From positions 85,629,094 to 85,693,093 of the forward strand of contig OX457027.1 of NCBI GenBank assembly GCA_949752745.1: DNA of 64,000 bases, written 5' to 3'. Origin of the DNA: Protula sp. h YS-2021 (lineage: Eukaryota > Annelida > Polychaeta > Sabellida > Serpulidae). The stretch's first letter is position 1. Each line of letters opens with the position of its first letter. Shown here piece after piece: positions 20,818-33,786 of this stretch. Below the pieces are notes generated by a model that was not told the origin of the DNA, did no database searches, and saw only the letters and a program-made list of their open reading frames with translations. The translations under genes were made by a program, and so were the position numbers.

Positions 20818-21720
20818 CAGTCCACCCTCGTTATCTTGAACTCGATTATCTCAAAGTTCCGGTTATCTCGAACATTTTACGAAGTCCCATTTTTCTCCCT
20901 TATATCAGCCTTATAAAATCTCGAAGTTACTTCTTCGAATATCTCGAAACTTTGAACTTCAAAGAAATATTGTATTTTCAGCTGCGAATGTATTTAAAAA
21001 GCGGTTCAAAGTACAAATAGGTACTTTGGTTTTTTTTATAAAAACCAAGCAACACTCCCTGTCCTTTTACTGTGATACGAACAAAAAAACTCCCGCTACT
21101 CAGTAGTTCAGAGTGACGTTCTCATCGCAATGAGTAGACTGAGTTGCAAATCAGCCGGTAATTGGTCCTTTCGCATAAAAGGTGCCTGTATCCGTTTAAG
21201 GATTAGGTGAGTTTATACAAAACATGTGGAAGACAAAGTGCAATTCGATTTTGGTTGCAATTCACAGCTCATTGAGGAAACAGAATTGCAATCAGCTGGG
21301 TAAGAGCTCAGTTGGTTAATAAACTGGTGTTAAACGTGCAAGTAAAATTTTTCAGAAATCTATGATATATTTTATTCAGTGTATTGTTCATAATTGAACT
21401 GCTCATGGATTAATTCTCTGTTTTGAGACTCATAAAAGTTCAGTGTATGCACGTTTCATTTGCAAGATTGCATAATGAAATCGCATGTTTTACTGTGTGC
21501 AGATGGTTAATAAAATTGAAGAATTTTGTTTGCTTGTGTCATTTCTTAAAACCTAGTTTTGAAACTCTATATTTATATAAACACATTCGCAAACATTTAT
21601 AAACTTGTAATAATCGACCTAGCTGTTAATCCCCCTCCCAACTTCCCCCACCATAACCAACGAAAAATGCCTTCCGCTTATCTCGAAATCCAGCTCCATC
21701 TCCAAGTAAATAGGCCGGTC
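20818..21720 (+). mobile_element. Degraded pogo/Tigger-type element without transposase
   Basis: Starts at TA|CAGTCCACCCTCG and continues with 'gttatcttgaactcgattatctc' and 'ccggttatctcgaac', the characteristic terminus of Tigger/CENP-B-like elements. A matching 'cttatctcgaaatcc' at about 21676 marks the decayed 3' side. The right boundary is uncertain and no transposase frame remains. Confidence 0.6.
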
Positions 21721-22089
21721 CTGTCTAATAGGAGTTCTCGAAGGAGGACTATACTGAAGGTCTCCAACGCAATATACCCTTTTTGCAAAAGAGACAAAAT
21801 TTTAACCGACTTTATTTCTTTATTCTGTTCTTAAAGGGGACAAAGAATAAGCTTAACCAATAATAAATTGTCAATTTTTTTATATTCTGGGTTTTAAATG
21901 CCACATACGAGTAACAAAAGATTACATAAACGGATTATTCTTGCCTGTAAAAAATATATTCAACTTGACTACGTCTCGAGGAGTACGTCTATCCCCCGTG
22001 GCGGATATGGTGTGTGTAAGGCTATTGCGTGTTGACAACGCAAAATTTAACAGTGGAAGGATAGGTAGACGTAGTGTCTAACATTTAAA

Positions 22090-22880
22090 CGAATCAATCC
22101 ATTAACCAGTAGGCGCGTGAGAATGTCGTAGGAACGCTAAGTAAAGCGCCAATGTTCAAAAGTCCGCCATTTTGTCAATTTTTTCCCAATTCGGAAAATT
22201 CTTAATCACTGCACTGCGGAAGGTTCCAGAGAAGCCGTGTACAAAATTTCAAACGAATCTGTCTATTAATGTGGCCTGCAGACGCGTGAGACTGCCGTAT
22301 ATACGCTAAGTCCAGTGCCAATTTTCAAAAGTCCGCCATTTTGTCAAATTTTTTTCCGATCCGGAAAATTCTTGGTCACTACACTGCGGAAGGATCCGGA
22401 GAAGCCGTGTACAAAATTTCAAACGAATCTATATATTAATGTGGCCTGTAGGCGCGTGAGACTCCCGTATATACGCTAAGTCCAGTGCCAATTTTCAAAA
22501 GTCTGCCATTTTGTCAATTTTTTCCGATCCGGAAAATTCTTGGTCACTGCACTGCGGAAGGTTCCAGAGAAGCCGTGTACAAAATTTCAAACGAATCTGT
22601 CTATTAATGTGGCCTGTAGACGTGTGAGACTGCCGTATATATGCTAAGTCCAGTGCCAATTTTCAAAAGTCCGCTTTTTTGTCAATTTTTTTTCCGATCC
22701 GGAAAATTCTTGGTCACTGCACTGCGAAAGGGTCTAGAGAAGCCGTGTACAAAATTTGAAACGAATCTATATATTAATGTGGCCTGTAGGCGCGTGAGAC
22801 TGAAGCGTGACAGATGGACAGACGAAGAGACCGAAAAGTTCAAAACTATATCCCTCCGTTTCACGGGGGATAATTAGCCA
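22090..22880 (+). mobile_element. Pearl/DINE-1-like element: ~170-bp core repeats, GACA/GACG tract, hairpin
   Basis: About four and a half copies of a 168-171-bp unit ('gtccgccattttgtcaat', 'ccgatccggaaaattcttggtcactgc', 'gaagccgtgtacaaaatttcaaacgaatct', 'taatgtggcctgtagrcgcgtgagac') lead to 'gacagatggacagacg'. They end in the same TATCCCTCCGT/ACGGGGGATA hairpin as 6422-6625, then ATTAG. Confidence 0.7.
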
Positions 22881-23179
22881 TGCACAAATATGTATAAATT
22901 AATCCTATATACCCGTAATATTTAAATCATATGAAGCAAGTAACATTCAAATTGAACAGTACATCGCAACTGGTTAAATTGAAAATTAATCTGTCAGCTG
23001 CAGAAGATTATCAAGACCTGCAATAAGAATGTTATAGTGAATTGCGTGGCTTCTAATTTACAAATTAACCTACGTATAACAGGCACGAACACTGTTTTCA
23101 CATCAAAACAATACATTTTCAGTTTTGCCAATTTCGATGTACAGTTTAATTTTATCCTTTTTTCTTCACGATTTGTTCC

Positions 23180-23300
23180 AAAGTTTTTACAAGTAAGTAT
23201 TTTTGAAATACAAGCAGGCCCCAACCGCCCCCCAAATTCATAGGGGTATAAAGCCATGACGGACAGACGGACGGACACCCCAAACCTAAAAATATGAACT
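23180..23300 (+). repeat. Another GACG-tract tail of the same repeat class
   Basis: 'tcataggggtataaagcc' then 'gacggacagacggacggac'. No core repeats are visible upstream. Confidence 0.45.
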
Positions 23301-23389
23301 ATGCTCCTGAATAATTGCACAATCTGTTTCTACATTTCATGCAATAAGCATGCTCTTTGAATGTTTTCAAAGGCAGGTCAATTGCCTAG

Positions 23390-23510
23390 TTCCATGAAGC
23401 AGCTCGCTGCTGCGGGATCTGACGGAGAAATATACCGAGTAAAACTAAGGAAGAACTCACCTGAAGCTAATTACCGCCGAACTTTTTTCTACTGCCTGCG
23501 ATTTAGCTCA
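23390..23510. repeat. Dispersed repeat, diverged copy (ctccaagaagcgg family)
   Basis: Shares 'tctgacgga..atataccgagta...gaagaactcac' with the inverted copy at 39226-39320. Confidence 0.45.
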
Positions 23511-24531
23511 GAGTCAGCTCTTCATTAGATTATTTCGTATATGTCTTTGTCAGAATTACGACGCTTTCCACTATTACACTAACAGGGGTCAACTCCTCAT
23601 GTCATGAGGTACGAGTCCAGTACATACCAGTGCTTACGACTCGAAGATATTCCCGATTTCGCAATGATTCATTCACCATCTAGTGGCGGAAAAAGGAACA
23701 CAGGTCAAATGCCTTCTTCTTGAAGTCTTTACTTAGAGAAGGGGCATTCGAGTTTCAGTACCTTCAAACACTGTTGAATGAAAATATATGTTTGTATCGC
23801 AAATAAACAAGTGAAATTTTCAAAAGTTATTTTCACTTACCATTATTGCATTTTATTTATATTAAGAGCATATTGACGAATTTTGCGGACGATAATATAT
23901 GATTCATACAGGAACCAATTCTCATAGGACTATGTGTTCTGTTTAGGTATTTTGATTCGTAAATTCTAATTAAATGTTATCCGGATTTTTTTTCTAAAAT
24001 TCTATCCACTTTAAATGCGTGTTTTATTATTTTTGTTGGTAGATATATATTTATACGTCACATGTTTAAGTATTATTAAACTTGATGGTCGAGAAATCCC
24101 GAATAGCCGTATTTTATATAGGTCCCAAAAACTATTTACAAACCTTTATTTTTTAAATCAGAACCTGGAAAACCCTCAATGCTGCTATTTACTTCGTAAT
24201 CAATCTAGAGAGGTTCTTTCGTACGAGTATGGATTCTGATCTATTACAAGTGAAAAATGCATTGTTCCATTTTAGTTCCCGTTTATTTGAAGCAGCTCGA
24301 AGAGCCAGATAGCAAAATACTGTTACGTTTCTGCTGCTTTACACGTCTCATTTTTATGTTGCCGAATGAAAGCAGAAGAACCTGAAATTTAGGTGTAGAC
24401 ATTCGAGCCTCGTTCTGAGCTGTACATAAACAAATCTGTTGATCATTGCGAAATGGCGAATAATGCAAGTTGATGTAGGTACAATATACACTCTTTACAA
24501 AACTGGTACAATACTTAATATCTTAGTAGCT

Positions 24532-24645
24532 AGCTCCAAGAAGCGGCACGCCACTGGGGTTCGACGTTTGATACGGAAATATATCAAGTAAAAACAATAA
24601 AGAGCTAACTTGGAGTTACTCAATGGCGAACTGCTTCTTGGAGTT
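24532..24645. repeat. Hairpin MITE-like repeat (ctccaagaagcgg family)
   Basis: 'ctagctccaagaagcggcac' and 'aactgcttcttggagttgc' are imperfect inverted arms around ~75 bp containing 'atatatcaagtaaa'. Confidence 0.55.
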
Positions 24646-25302
24646 GCACGAGTACTCGTACGAGTTCTCCCACTTGACCGGGAATTGAAAACGAGCCGTA
24701 TATAGTAGTTATTAGTCCTGCATGACCCTTGTTGTCTTTCTTCCTATGTCTGTCCTAGAAATATACAAATAGCCTGATAGGACATAAGCGCTCATGAGCG
24801 GTGATCATTATGTATGACTCGATATAAAAATAATGTTAGAATTTTGTACGACCTACAAAACGCCATCACATGATTTGTTTGACTAGCGAAAAAGCAGTAC
24901 TAACAATTAAGGATAAATCAATAGCAATAACAGGACCAGGAACAAAAACATTACTTAGTGCATAGTACCTTCGAAATATTTTTCTTTGGCAGGTGCCACT
25001 CACGAGGATATCAGTGTCAGGAAAGTGACTCTTTTGTCAACAAACATTACAGTCGCTATAACAATGACCATCTCAGGTTCCTCGATAGATCCATTCGTCA
25101 GCGCCGCCACTTGCCCCAAGAGCTACTACCACGCGCAAGATATGTAATAACAATATCCACAGGTACATGCCACTACAAAGTCGATATTGTGAAATATGAG
25201 ATAAACAGAGCCGCCGGAATGCTGTTCAGAATTCGTCGAGTTATATCCCTTAGATATCAAGACACAGGAAAATGGACACATTTTTGATATCGCTGCTTTA
25301 TC

Positions 25303-25390
25303 AGATAGTAAATTAATACCTTTCGGGGCTATAATCTCCGACGTGCGCATTTCTGATCATTACTTGATTGAAGGCGACCTTCGCCCAACA
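25303..25390 (+). pseudogene. Possible LINE endonuclease fragment
   Basis: An open stretch reads FGAIISDVRISDHYLIEGDL. The SDH.L.E.DL pattern is the C-terminal catalytic motif of APE-type endonucleases of non-LTR retrotransposons. The rest of the domain is not recoverable upstream. Confidence 0.35.
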
Positions 25391-26929
25391 AGTGAACACA
25401 GCATGGTATCGCGATGACATTTCTCAAATCGATTTCACAATGCCATTAGGCATGTGATGAAATTCGTTGTAATATCTTAACCGATACAGTTTTGAGAAAA
25501 TTTGAATAAATTTACCTCTACTTTTGAGGAAGACGTCAGACACCTGAACTTCCCTTGACAAGCTACAATCCTGACCTTGTACATACTTGGCTTCTAATCG
25601 ATTGTCTTCCGAACTTTGCGCAGAGTCCTACTCGCAATATCAATCTCTCGCTAATGAAATGACTCGTGGAAGAGGCAACCAGTGAGGACAATGCATCCCA
25701 AACAGCTCTCTGCGATTGTGGCGAGTCGTCACTGCAGCAATACTGACATATGCTCAGTTATGCGATTGTAACTATCGGAAAAAGATTGCTTGGGTGCTAT
25801 GTATCTCATTAGGTAAATGGCGAATAATGGACCCCTCCTGGAGATACTTACCGGTTGGCTAAGCGAATAGGAGCTATCTCGTTTTGATCGTGATCTAGAC
25901 GTCTCTCAAACCTGACACAACTCAGCGTGGGTTACTTATAATCTACAGTTACATTCACGCCTTTTCAAAGGCGTTGAGACCTGAAGGATACCCTCAGAGA
26001 CACCTAACACCACTCAGCACTCAATTTCTACTCAACGTACTCATAATGAAAATGTCAACCACGAGAGACGGTTTTACGAAAACCAAAACTCGTAACGGAA
26101 TGGCAATGGCAGCAAACGGCTAATCCATAATAGCCAAAGAGAAGCGAATAAGATACATAACAGAAAATTGATTACTCAGACGATAACCAAAACAACGGTG
26201 CTGATTGATCGACTGGTTGATAATGTACTTCAAACACAGCAACAAAGCTCAAAGTTTACAATTTGTGGTATTTCTCATTAATTTCTTGTATTATAGGCCG
26301 TGAATGCAATATTACTCAAATTGCAAGCACATAGTGATTGCATCGAAGTCTACAATTCGATGTATTTAAGATTAAAACCTTTTCGTCAAAGGATATATTT
26401 TTTTTGGATTTTTAAATTCTCAAAAGTGAAAACTGACATGAAAATATAAATTTTTCTATCAATAAAAGGTTCTTTTCCTTGAAACGATATCTGGTATTTT
26501 ATGTTTTCTTGCAATGCCGAAGCCAAAAGATCTACTTAATATACCGGAACGATGATGGTAATACGACAAAAAATTGTGAAAAATTACGACAAAGATAATA
26601 TCAGTAAGCTTTAAAAATACGTTAACCAGAGCAGCTCTGAAAAGCAACTGGAACAGGCAAAAATGTAGTAGATAACATTTGCGACGATGTCCTTATATGG
26701 GATCGATCACTTTAAATAGACACTTAAGCGAACAGTAACGACAAGAAAAATGCGGCTTAAAATGCAACACGATTTCAGATAGGATCATCATACTGATGAT
26801 ATAATTTCATAAGCCAAATGTAAATTGTGAGTTTGTAACAACAAGATTTATCACATATAAGTAACAGTTATAACCGAAATTTCAAGACAGCCAGTCACGA
26901 TTTTAAAACAAAAATACAATATATCCACC
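25391..26929. other. No feature seen
   Basis: No long frame, splice pair or repeat recognised; may include further decayed retrotransposon. Confidence 0.4.
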
Positions 26930-29470
26930 AATTTTTTCCAGAAAAGTAATAGCCTTGTGTTACAGTAACAAAAATGTAATAGCCAGGTGGACATATATAC
27001 TACTACCTTCCCTCACACTTTTAGGACGTTTCTCTTTTTTAATCCTTCAAGGAGATTCCTTTTCACAAATTTTTTTTTATTTTGGAAAATTGTTCTGAAA
27101 TTGCTGGTGAATCACAAAGAAACGTAATAGTCAGGTGGGAACCAAAGCCTGCCACCTTCCATCAAAATTTCAAGAGATTCAGGCCAAATACCTAGAGCCA
27201 GTTGAGTTTTCAATAATGTTTTTGGCAAATCACTATAAAGGTTATTGCTAGATAGGAGCTATTTTCCGCTTCAAAAATTCAAAATTTTAAGAAGGTAAGT
27301 TAACTCCCTAGCGTTGTTAACGATTTTAGCAATGATTTTTTCCGAACAAAAAAAAAAAAAAAAAAAACAGCAACAACCAGGAAAATACCAATGACCACTA
27401 TCTTTCTAGAGAGTAAGAAATTTCTAGAGAGTAAGGTTATGTGAGTTAGGATTTTACTGGAGCTTTTGGTTTTTCGCCAATATTTCCGCCCGTGGCCAAA
27501 AACTATAACAACGAGGTGGACACTGATGTACCCTATCATCCACCAAAATTTTTCTATCAAAATCATAGGAACAAACTTTTCCATCAAAATCCTAGGAAAG
27601 ACTTTTTTAAGAAAATTGCTTTTAGTTAATATTTTCGACAATATTTAGTGATTTACCCAAGAAAGAAAGGAAATAGGCTGTTAGGTAGTAATGTGTCCTA
27701 CTTTTGCTTAAAATTACAAGGCAACGAGGATATTTTCCCGGAGGTCGGTAAGTCTTTACTGATTTTTCTTTCTGTTTTTCTTTCTTTTTTTTTGTTTTTT
27801 TTTTTATAAAGTTTTTGCTATTTTTTTGCCAGTAACCAAAAAAGTAATAGCCAGGTAGGTAAAAATGTCTGCTTTCGTCACGAAAACTTTGAGAGGGTAA
27901 GACTTTTTCAGGGATTAAGTTCAATTTTATGAAATAATTGTTTCTTCGCCAGTATTTCCGACAATTTTTTGCAAATACCCAAAACAAGTAAATTTCAGAT
28001 AGAACTATAAACCCTACCTTCCACCAAAATTTTAGAGCGTACCAATTAAAACCCTAGGAGATGCTTTTCAACGAAAGCTGTATTTTTTTAAATATTTCCG
28101 CTAATATTTGACAAATTGACAAGAAAAATTAAAAGAAATTACCCAGTTAGGCAGTAAGGTCAATATTTCCGTCATATTTTTTACGAATTTACCTCCCCCT
28201 TAAAATTAAAGCCAAATTGGTAGCAAGGTGTGGTACTGTTACTTAAAATTACAATAAGGCCATTTTCTGGAGGCTGCTAAAATTTTACCATTTTTTTGGT
28301 TTTGGAAAAATTTCTCCAATCTTTTTGCCATTCACCCAAAAAGGAAGAGCTAGGTATATTATATTGCCTGCTACCAATATCTGAAGTTTCAGGACAAGAA
28401 GACCATGTTTCTGGATTTTATCAAGATTTTACTGAAATTTTCCTTGGATTTTCTCCCATTTTTTAGTTAATCATCAAATAAATAACAATGTTGTAGTTTA
28501 TATTGCCTACTATCATTACTCAACATTTCAAGACATTAGGATTGTTTTCCTGAAGTATGAGATTTACTGAATTATTTTTAGTTTTTCACCAAAATTCTCG
28601 CCAATTTTTCGTCAATCACTGAACATTTTAACAGCCAGGTAGGTAGTATACCCTGATTTCTCTTCATATATGTTAAAAACAGTAAGACTATTTTCTTATA
28701 GTTTGTCAAGATTTTACTGATTTTTTTTTTTTTGGTAATGTTTCGCCAATATCTTGGTCAATCACTAAAATAGTAACAGCCAAGTAGGGAGCAACATTTG
28801 CTAGCTTTACTCAAAATTTCAAGATAAGAAGACTATTTTCCTGGAGTTCTTTAAGACTTTTTTCTTATAGTTCGTCAACATGTTACTGATTTTTTTTTGG
28901 TTTTTTACGAAAATTTTGTCCAATTCTTTCACAAAAAGAATCAGAAAGATAGATGGTAACGAATGCTCTGTTCACGTAAATTTCACGACAGCGGAATTAC
29001 TTTCCATATGTCACTGAAAATATTTTGGTTTTGGCCTAAATGCTCCAGTACGTGGCCAATCTCAAAAAATAGTAATAGCCAGCCAGGATATACTGTTTTC
29101 TTCCTTCACTTAAAATTTCAAGCCAAATGTAAAGACAGTAAGACCATTGTTGTGGAGAAAGTTAAGATTTTATTTTTTAAAAGTGTTTTTGTTTTTGCTA
29201 TTATTTTCGAATTTCCAAAAAAGCAATAGCCAGGTGGATAATGAAGCATCTTACCCTCCAGCAAAATTTTAGAATGTTTGTACGAAAAGCCTAGGAGAAG
29301 ATATTTTTAAACAAACTTGGTTTATGGCCAATGTTTCCGCCAACTTTATGCGAATTGCGAAAAAAGTAATGGCTAGGTAAAAACTTATGTCCGCTACCTT
29401 CAGTCAAAATTTTAGTCAAGATATTCGGGCTAAAAATTTAGGAGGAGATACGATTTTTTCATCTTGAAAA
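26930..29470. repeat. Degenerate ~145-bp satellite array, about 17 units
   Basis: The word 'aaaagtaatagccaggt' or a variant recurs near 26975, 27120, 27839, 28340, 28480, 28625, 28770, 28925, 29068, 29220 and 29365; most neighbouring spacings are 143-152 bp. Each unit continues 'tacc..cactcaaaatttcaag..aagac.attttcctgga..tttactgatttttt..gccaat'. Units are strongly diverged, so the array is old. Confidence 0.75.
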
Positions 29471-29699
29471 CGTACATACGCACATACTTTCAACGATTGC
29501 TCTAATCCCTGCTCTATTTAAGAAGTTGGGGCTATAAAGTATAAAAATCAATCACAGTTGCCTATTTATGGTTTGCGAATCTTTTTAAGTCCCCTAATAT
29601 AGTTTATTAGTGCTGTCTGAGCTACCGGCTCCCAGAGTATTGCTAGTAGTGCTACCTCAAATGCAATACTTGCATTTCTTTACCCTCTGAAGATAGAAG

Positions 29700-30073
29700 T
29701 AATACTAATACTAATGATAATAATAATAATAATGGTGTGTTTTTATATACCGATTTTTCAGATAACCTGCTCGAACCGGTTTACAATGTGCGCATACATG
29801 TATATAACTATTGAGTACAGTTTTTTAAACTCAGATTATTATAATTTCGACGTGGCCATATAGTGTCTCTGAAATCTCCATCTACTGGCACAAACACCTA
29901 GCAATAATGCAACTCTAACTTGGTATTAGAGAACTATATATGCACACCGCTATCTCTGGGGAGTTTGCAAGTTGTCATGATTCCTAACCACGAGCGGGAT
30001 TCGAACCCGGGCTACAGAACCAGAACTGCATGGCTGGCAAGCGTCTTAACAACTTGGGCACCGAGCCCCTATT
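29700..30073 (-). mobile_element. tRNA-derived SINE with (ATT)n tail
   Basis: Read on the minus strand from 30073 it begins GGGGCTCGGTGCCCAAGTTG, an A-box-like head, and reaches CCCGGGTTCGAATCCCGC (B box) about 70 bp later. The tRNA-unrelated body ends in an (ATT)n tract at 29700-29735. Confidence 0.8.
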
Positions 30074-30512
30074 AAATTATAATCTTGGAGCAGTAAAACT
30101 TACTAAATAGAAGCGAACAATTAAAATGATGGACCTCGAATGCACAGAGGTACTTAGATAAGTGAACTTGCAAGCTTCGGGACAAAATGTAGATGTGTTG
30201 AGAGAAATATGCTAGAACAAGGCAGCACATGAAGAGTATTCAACCATCTGTTCCTTAAAATATATACTCCTTCGAAAATCCAGCTGGCGAGGAACAGATC
30301 CTTCTCACAGATAAATCATATGGTATTTTTACACGTTTAGAATAGGAGCAGAACTTGTCCATAAAATTTAAAACTTTATCTGAGTAGCAGAAAGATAAGA
30401 TTAGTTTCCGGAATGCGCATAGCTATGGACGTGAAACTGAAGAGATGGACCAGGTGCCCAAGTCCCAAGGGGATTTATATGAAGTATTTAATTTCTGAAT
30501 ACTCATTTTTAT
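30074..30512. other. No feature seen between SINE and DIRS element
   Basis: No coding or repeat signal recognised. Confidence 0.4.
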
Positions 30513-30700
30513 GAGTAAAATATCTTGTAGACGTAGAAGACATCAAAATGGGGATTTTCAATGTGTTTCACATTGGTTATCGATATCCATAATAGTAAAA
30601 ATTATGTGGAAGAAAAAGCACCACATGCGTACCCTTAACAGGCGCCCTGTTGCTATGTTTGCAACGTTTTTCAAATAAACGACCAATCAGCGTAATAAAA
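30513..30700. repeat. DIRS left inverted terminal repeat
   Basis: Inverted match to 34965-35150 including 'gtgtttcacattg' and 'caccacatg'. Confidence 0.8.
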
Positions 30701-31235
30701 GTGGGTATTAAGAAGTTAACTACTTTAGTTTTAATTTCGAAAATATCGTCTTTTAGAATACGAAGTCATCACTATGGGAGACTAGAACTGGTGGAAGGAA
30801 TACCCAATGCATACGAATTGATTGACATGTTGTCTACAATGCATTGGGTGAAAAAGCAGAAATAAAAGAAATTCAATTTAATTTTTCTTTTAATTTCAGC
30901 GGGTTCTCACAATATTCAGTGGGATTTTACGTGCTAATGCCCTCCTTTTTTCATAAAAGTGGTACACACAGGTAAACAGATGAACATGAAGTCACTCTAT
31001 GTGCCGACCTGTCACAGCAGCCTGTTATACCACGTGTAATACAGTCGTCACATGATCGACAGAGTTCCACGCTGTCGCTGTAGGTCCAATTAGTGCCTCA
31101 AACCCAGAGTCTATTTAGCCGCCTTCTTCTTGCAAGACTTCCTTCCACCAGACTGCTAGCAAGTCCTGCAAGAATAAGGGCTATTATGAACCACTGATTC
31201 AGCAGCAATAAACGGACCAAGACTATGCAAATTAT

Positions 31236-31600
31236 TCAACGCACCAGTTGTATATTCTTGAAAATAAATGTGTTAGGTGAGACCCAACAGACAACCTCTA
31301 ACAAGTTCCACATCGACACACCACTAGCATTGCGTAAAGAGTGCGCTACATGTCTAGCCTGATGAAATGTACCTAAACCCTTGGTCGCAATGTGCGTCTT
31401 GCCCAAAACCATTGACTTGACTAATAGAGTTCTACAAGACATGTATTTTACCGCGCACTTGAAGGTAAGTAACATGTCTGAAATGATGAAGGGATGGAAA
31501 AGTCGAGATGTGAGATATTTCAAAACCAGTGACAAATCTCAAGGCGCCAATCTCTTGTCAAGAATAGGACAATCTAACTAAAACCTGAGCAAATCCGACA
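31236..31600 (-). pseudogene. DIRS tyrosine recombinase, C-terminal part
   Basis: The frame carries GKTHIATKGLGTFHQARHVA then HSLRNASGVSMWNLLEVVCW and SPNTFIF. This fits the C-terminal box of DIRS recombinases (HxxR followed by ...GCWSS..TFI..Y). The nucleophilic Tyr expected after TFIF is not evident. Its location between RNase H and the left ITR fits. Confidence 0.6.
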
Positions 31601-31727
31601 ACACATTACATTACATGAAGAGAAATTTGATTAGAGTTTGACAAGCACTCAAGGCCGCCTTCATCTCCAATTCATTGATATGCAAACCTCGTTCGTATAT
31701 CGACCCTTGGCCCCATCGCATGCGTCC

Positions 31728-32018
31728 CTAGAAAAAGAAACCCCAACCGTTGCAAGATGCACTAGTCTGTATCTGCTTCGAGGGTGCTGGAAGACAGTAG
31801 GGAACACCTTGAGACAGATTGAGTTGACAGGACCACCATTCTAGATTACTGAGAGATAAGTCGTATACGACGATCCGGTAACTTGCCTCGACGTAATGCC
31901 TCCCGGAAACCGTTGAAACCGTTGAAACTCCCGGAAGTGACACCTGCTCAGCTCTAACGTCTTCTTCGTTGCTACCAATAGAGTGACTATGAGAAACGCG
32001 AGCTTTGGGAGAAGTCAT
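31728..32018 (-). pseudogene. DIRS RNase H region
   Basis: The frame includes LEWWSCQLNLSQGVPYCLPA and SKQIQTSASCNGWGFFF. The conserved DIRS RNase H 'TDAS..GWG' appears here as TSASCNGWG, so the first catalytic Asp is replaced by Ser. Confidence 0.65.
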
Positions 32019-32029
32019 GACCCGTGTAA

Positions 32030-32810
32030 TTAGAGACGTAATCTGTGAGTGAGAAATGCCCTGGCCCCGACCAAATCCAACAATTCTCCCACGAACTCTA
32101 TCCTCTGAGCTTGAATCAACTCTGACTTGCCTCGATTGACCAACAAATGCACTGTTTCAGTAGTGTATCTCACTGAGTTTGCCTGTCCTCGCTGGCCAAC
32201 AACCAATCGTCGGAATATTAGACAATTTACTTGACGACCCCAGCTTTTGCCTAACTTCATGACCTGGGTAAACACAAGCGGTGTGGTCGACAAACCGAAC
32301 GGCAGGGCGAGAAACCAAAAGTTCTAATTCCTTATCCTGAAGGCCAGAAAACGACGTGACTCCTCGTGCATCGAAATGTGTAAGTACGCATCGAACAGGT
32401 CCACTGAAATAGCCCACATGCCATGATTTAGAGTGGATTTGATCAACTGTGGAGTGCCCATATTGAACGATATCAGATGTAGGAATTGATTGAGATGCAA
32501 CAAATCGATGACAAAATGCCAATTCCCCGATATTTTTGGAATGAGAAATACCCGACTGATTAACTCTTGAGTGCCTGTAGGCATCTTTTCTATGGCTTTC
32601 TTTTTGATCAGTTCTTGAAGCATTGTTTGCAAAGCCAGTTGTTTTACTGATTGCTGTTCGTATGACGTGACCAAAGAAGGACAGAGAAGCTTGGCCAGCG
32701 GTGGAAGGATTTGATAACCGGACCTGTCTCTTGCAAACGGTACGGGGTACTCCCAACGCCACCAGTGGACCATGTTTTTCGGAGCTCCTAATGCTGGCCA
32801 AGCTTGCCAA
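32030..32810 (-). pseudogene. DIRS reverse transcriptase, frameshifted
   Basis: The longest frames contain ISRVFLIPKISGNWHFVIDL, LLHLNQFL and MWAISVDLFDAYLHISMHEE, the fingers/palm motifs of DIRS-type RT with the first catalytic Asp (VDLFDAYLH). After a frameshift LSTTPLVFTQVMK follows. The second catalytic motif is YSDDW at about 32201-32217 in a third frame, with a stop a few codons later. KSELIQAQRIEFVGELLDL marks the thumb-proximal end. At least two frameshifts make it non-functional. Confidence 0.88.
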
Positions 32811-33786
32811 AAATTATTTAGCCTTCACCCTACAGATATTTACGTTCGATTTCGGGAATAGATAAACTAATTCTTCGCAGAAACCTAAAGAATCTGGCAG
32901 AGATCGACGTGGCATCTGTGCCGGATACTTTGATTGGTTGCTACCTCTGCTTAGGAGTGGTAGTCTACTTTTTTAGTCTATCTTGTGTTTCTTGAGTTGT
33001 GGTGTCTACACCGGCACTGGACCTGGTCACTTCTTCCTGGTCAAAACGCGATTAAATAAAGCGTTGGCACCTCCATCGGCAAACTTCTTCAACGCTTGAA
33101 ATGCGGCATCGTGAAAGAAAACTGCGCGTAAGCTTTTCCTGGGGACCTCTTTTAAATATCAGCAATCCTGCTAAGCTAAGGAAAAACTCATTCATACGTT
33201 AGGAAGCCACGGCCCCATGTCGCGAGGATACACAAGTTGCTGGATTGGCAAGATTCCGTCATTCGATTGATAAGCCGCAGTCTGAACATGTAAAACGTTT
33301 GACGGGAGTAAGTAGACCAGTGGTGCGGACGAACATTCTGTAACATCTGTAACTCGTCAATCCTGGTTTTCAACACGTTAGAAATGCAGGGACTCGCCGT
33401 AGACAATCCCATAAAGCCTTCATGCGGTTGCGGTTGTGACTAGGCTGCAAAGAAAAAAGACGGCCGACTAACCTGTGGTTTTAAAGTTGTGATCGAGGCA
33501 GACGAGTTGTGCGCAATAAATTTGATACTGTCTTTAAGGGGAAAGTCTGCTCCAAAAAATCTACTGATGAATTTTACTCCCAGTCATCTGGTAAAACCTC
33601 TACATCTGGATGTGTCGGGTACGTACAGGCCGCAAGGTTTTGTAGTCCTCCGGCGTCACGACTAGTGGCGAGGCGTGGTATAGTCCAGAGTGAGGTATCG
33701 TCGAAGATACAGTCTGAGTGACAACGGTAAATTAGTTACGGCAGATTCTGTGATAAGATTTGGAATGCGTTCTTCATCACTGACAA

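Noticed and set aside
24015..24239. 74-codon plus ORF with a hydrophobic start
   Set aside because: No splice context, AT-rich, rest of the peptide without features.
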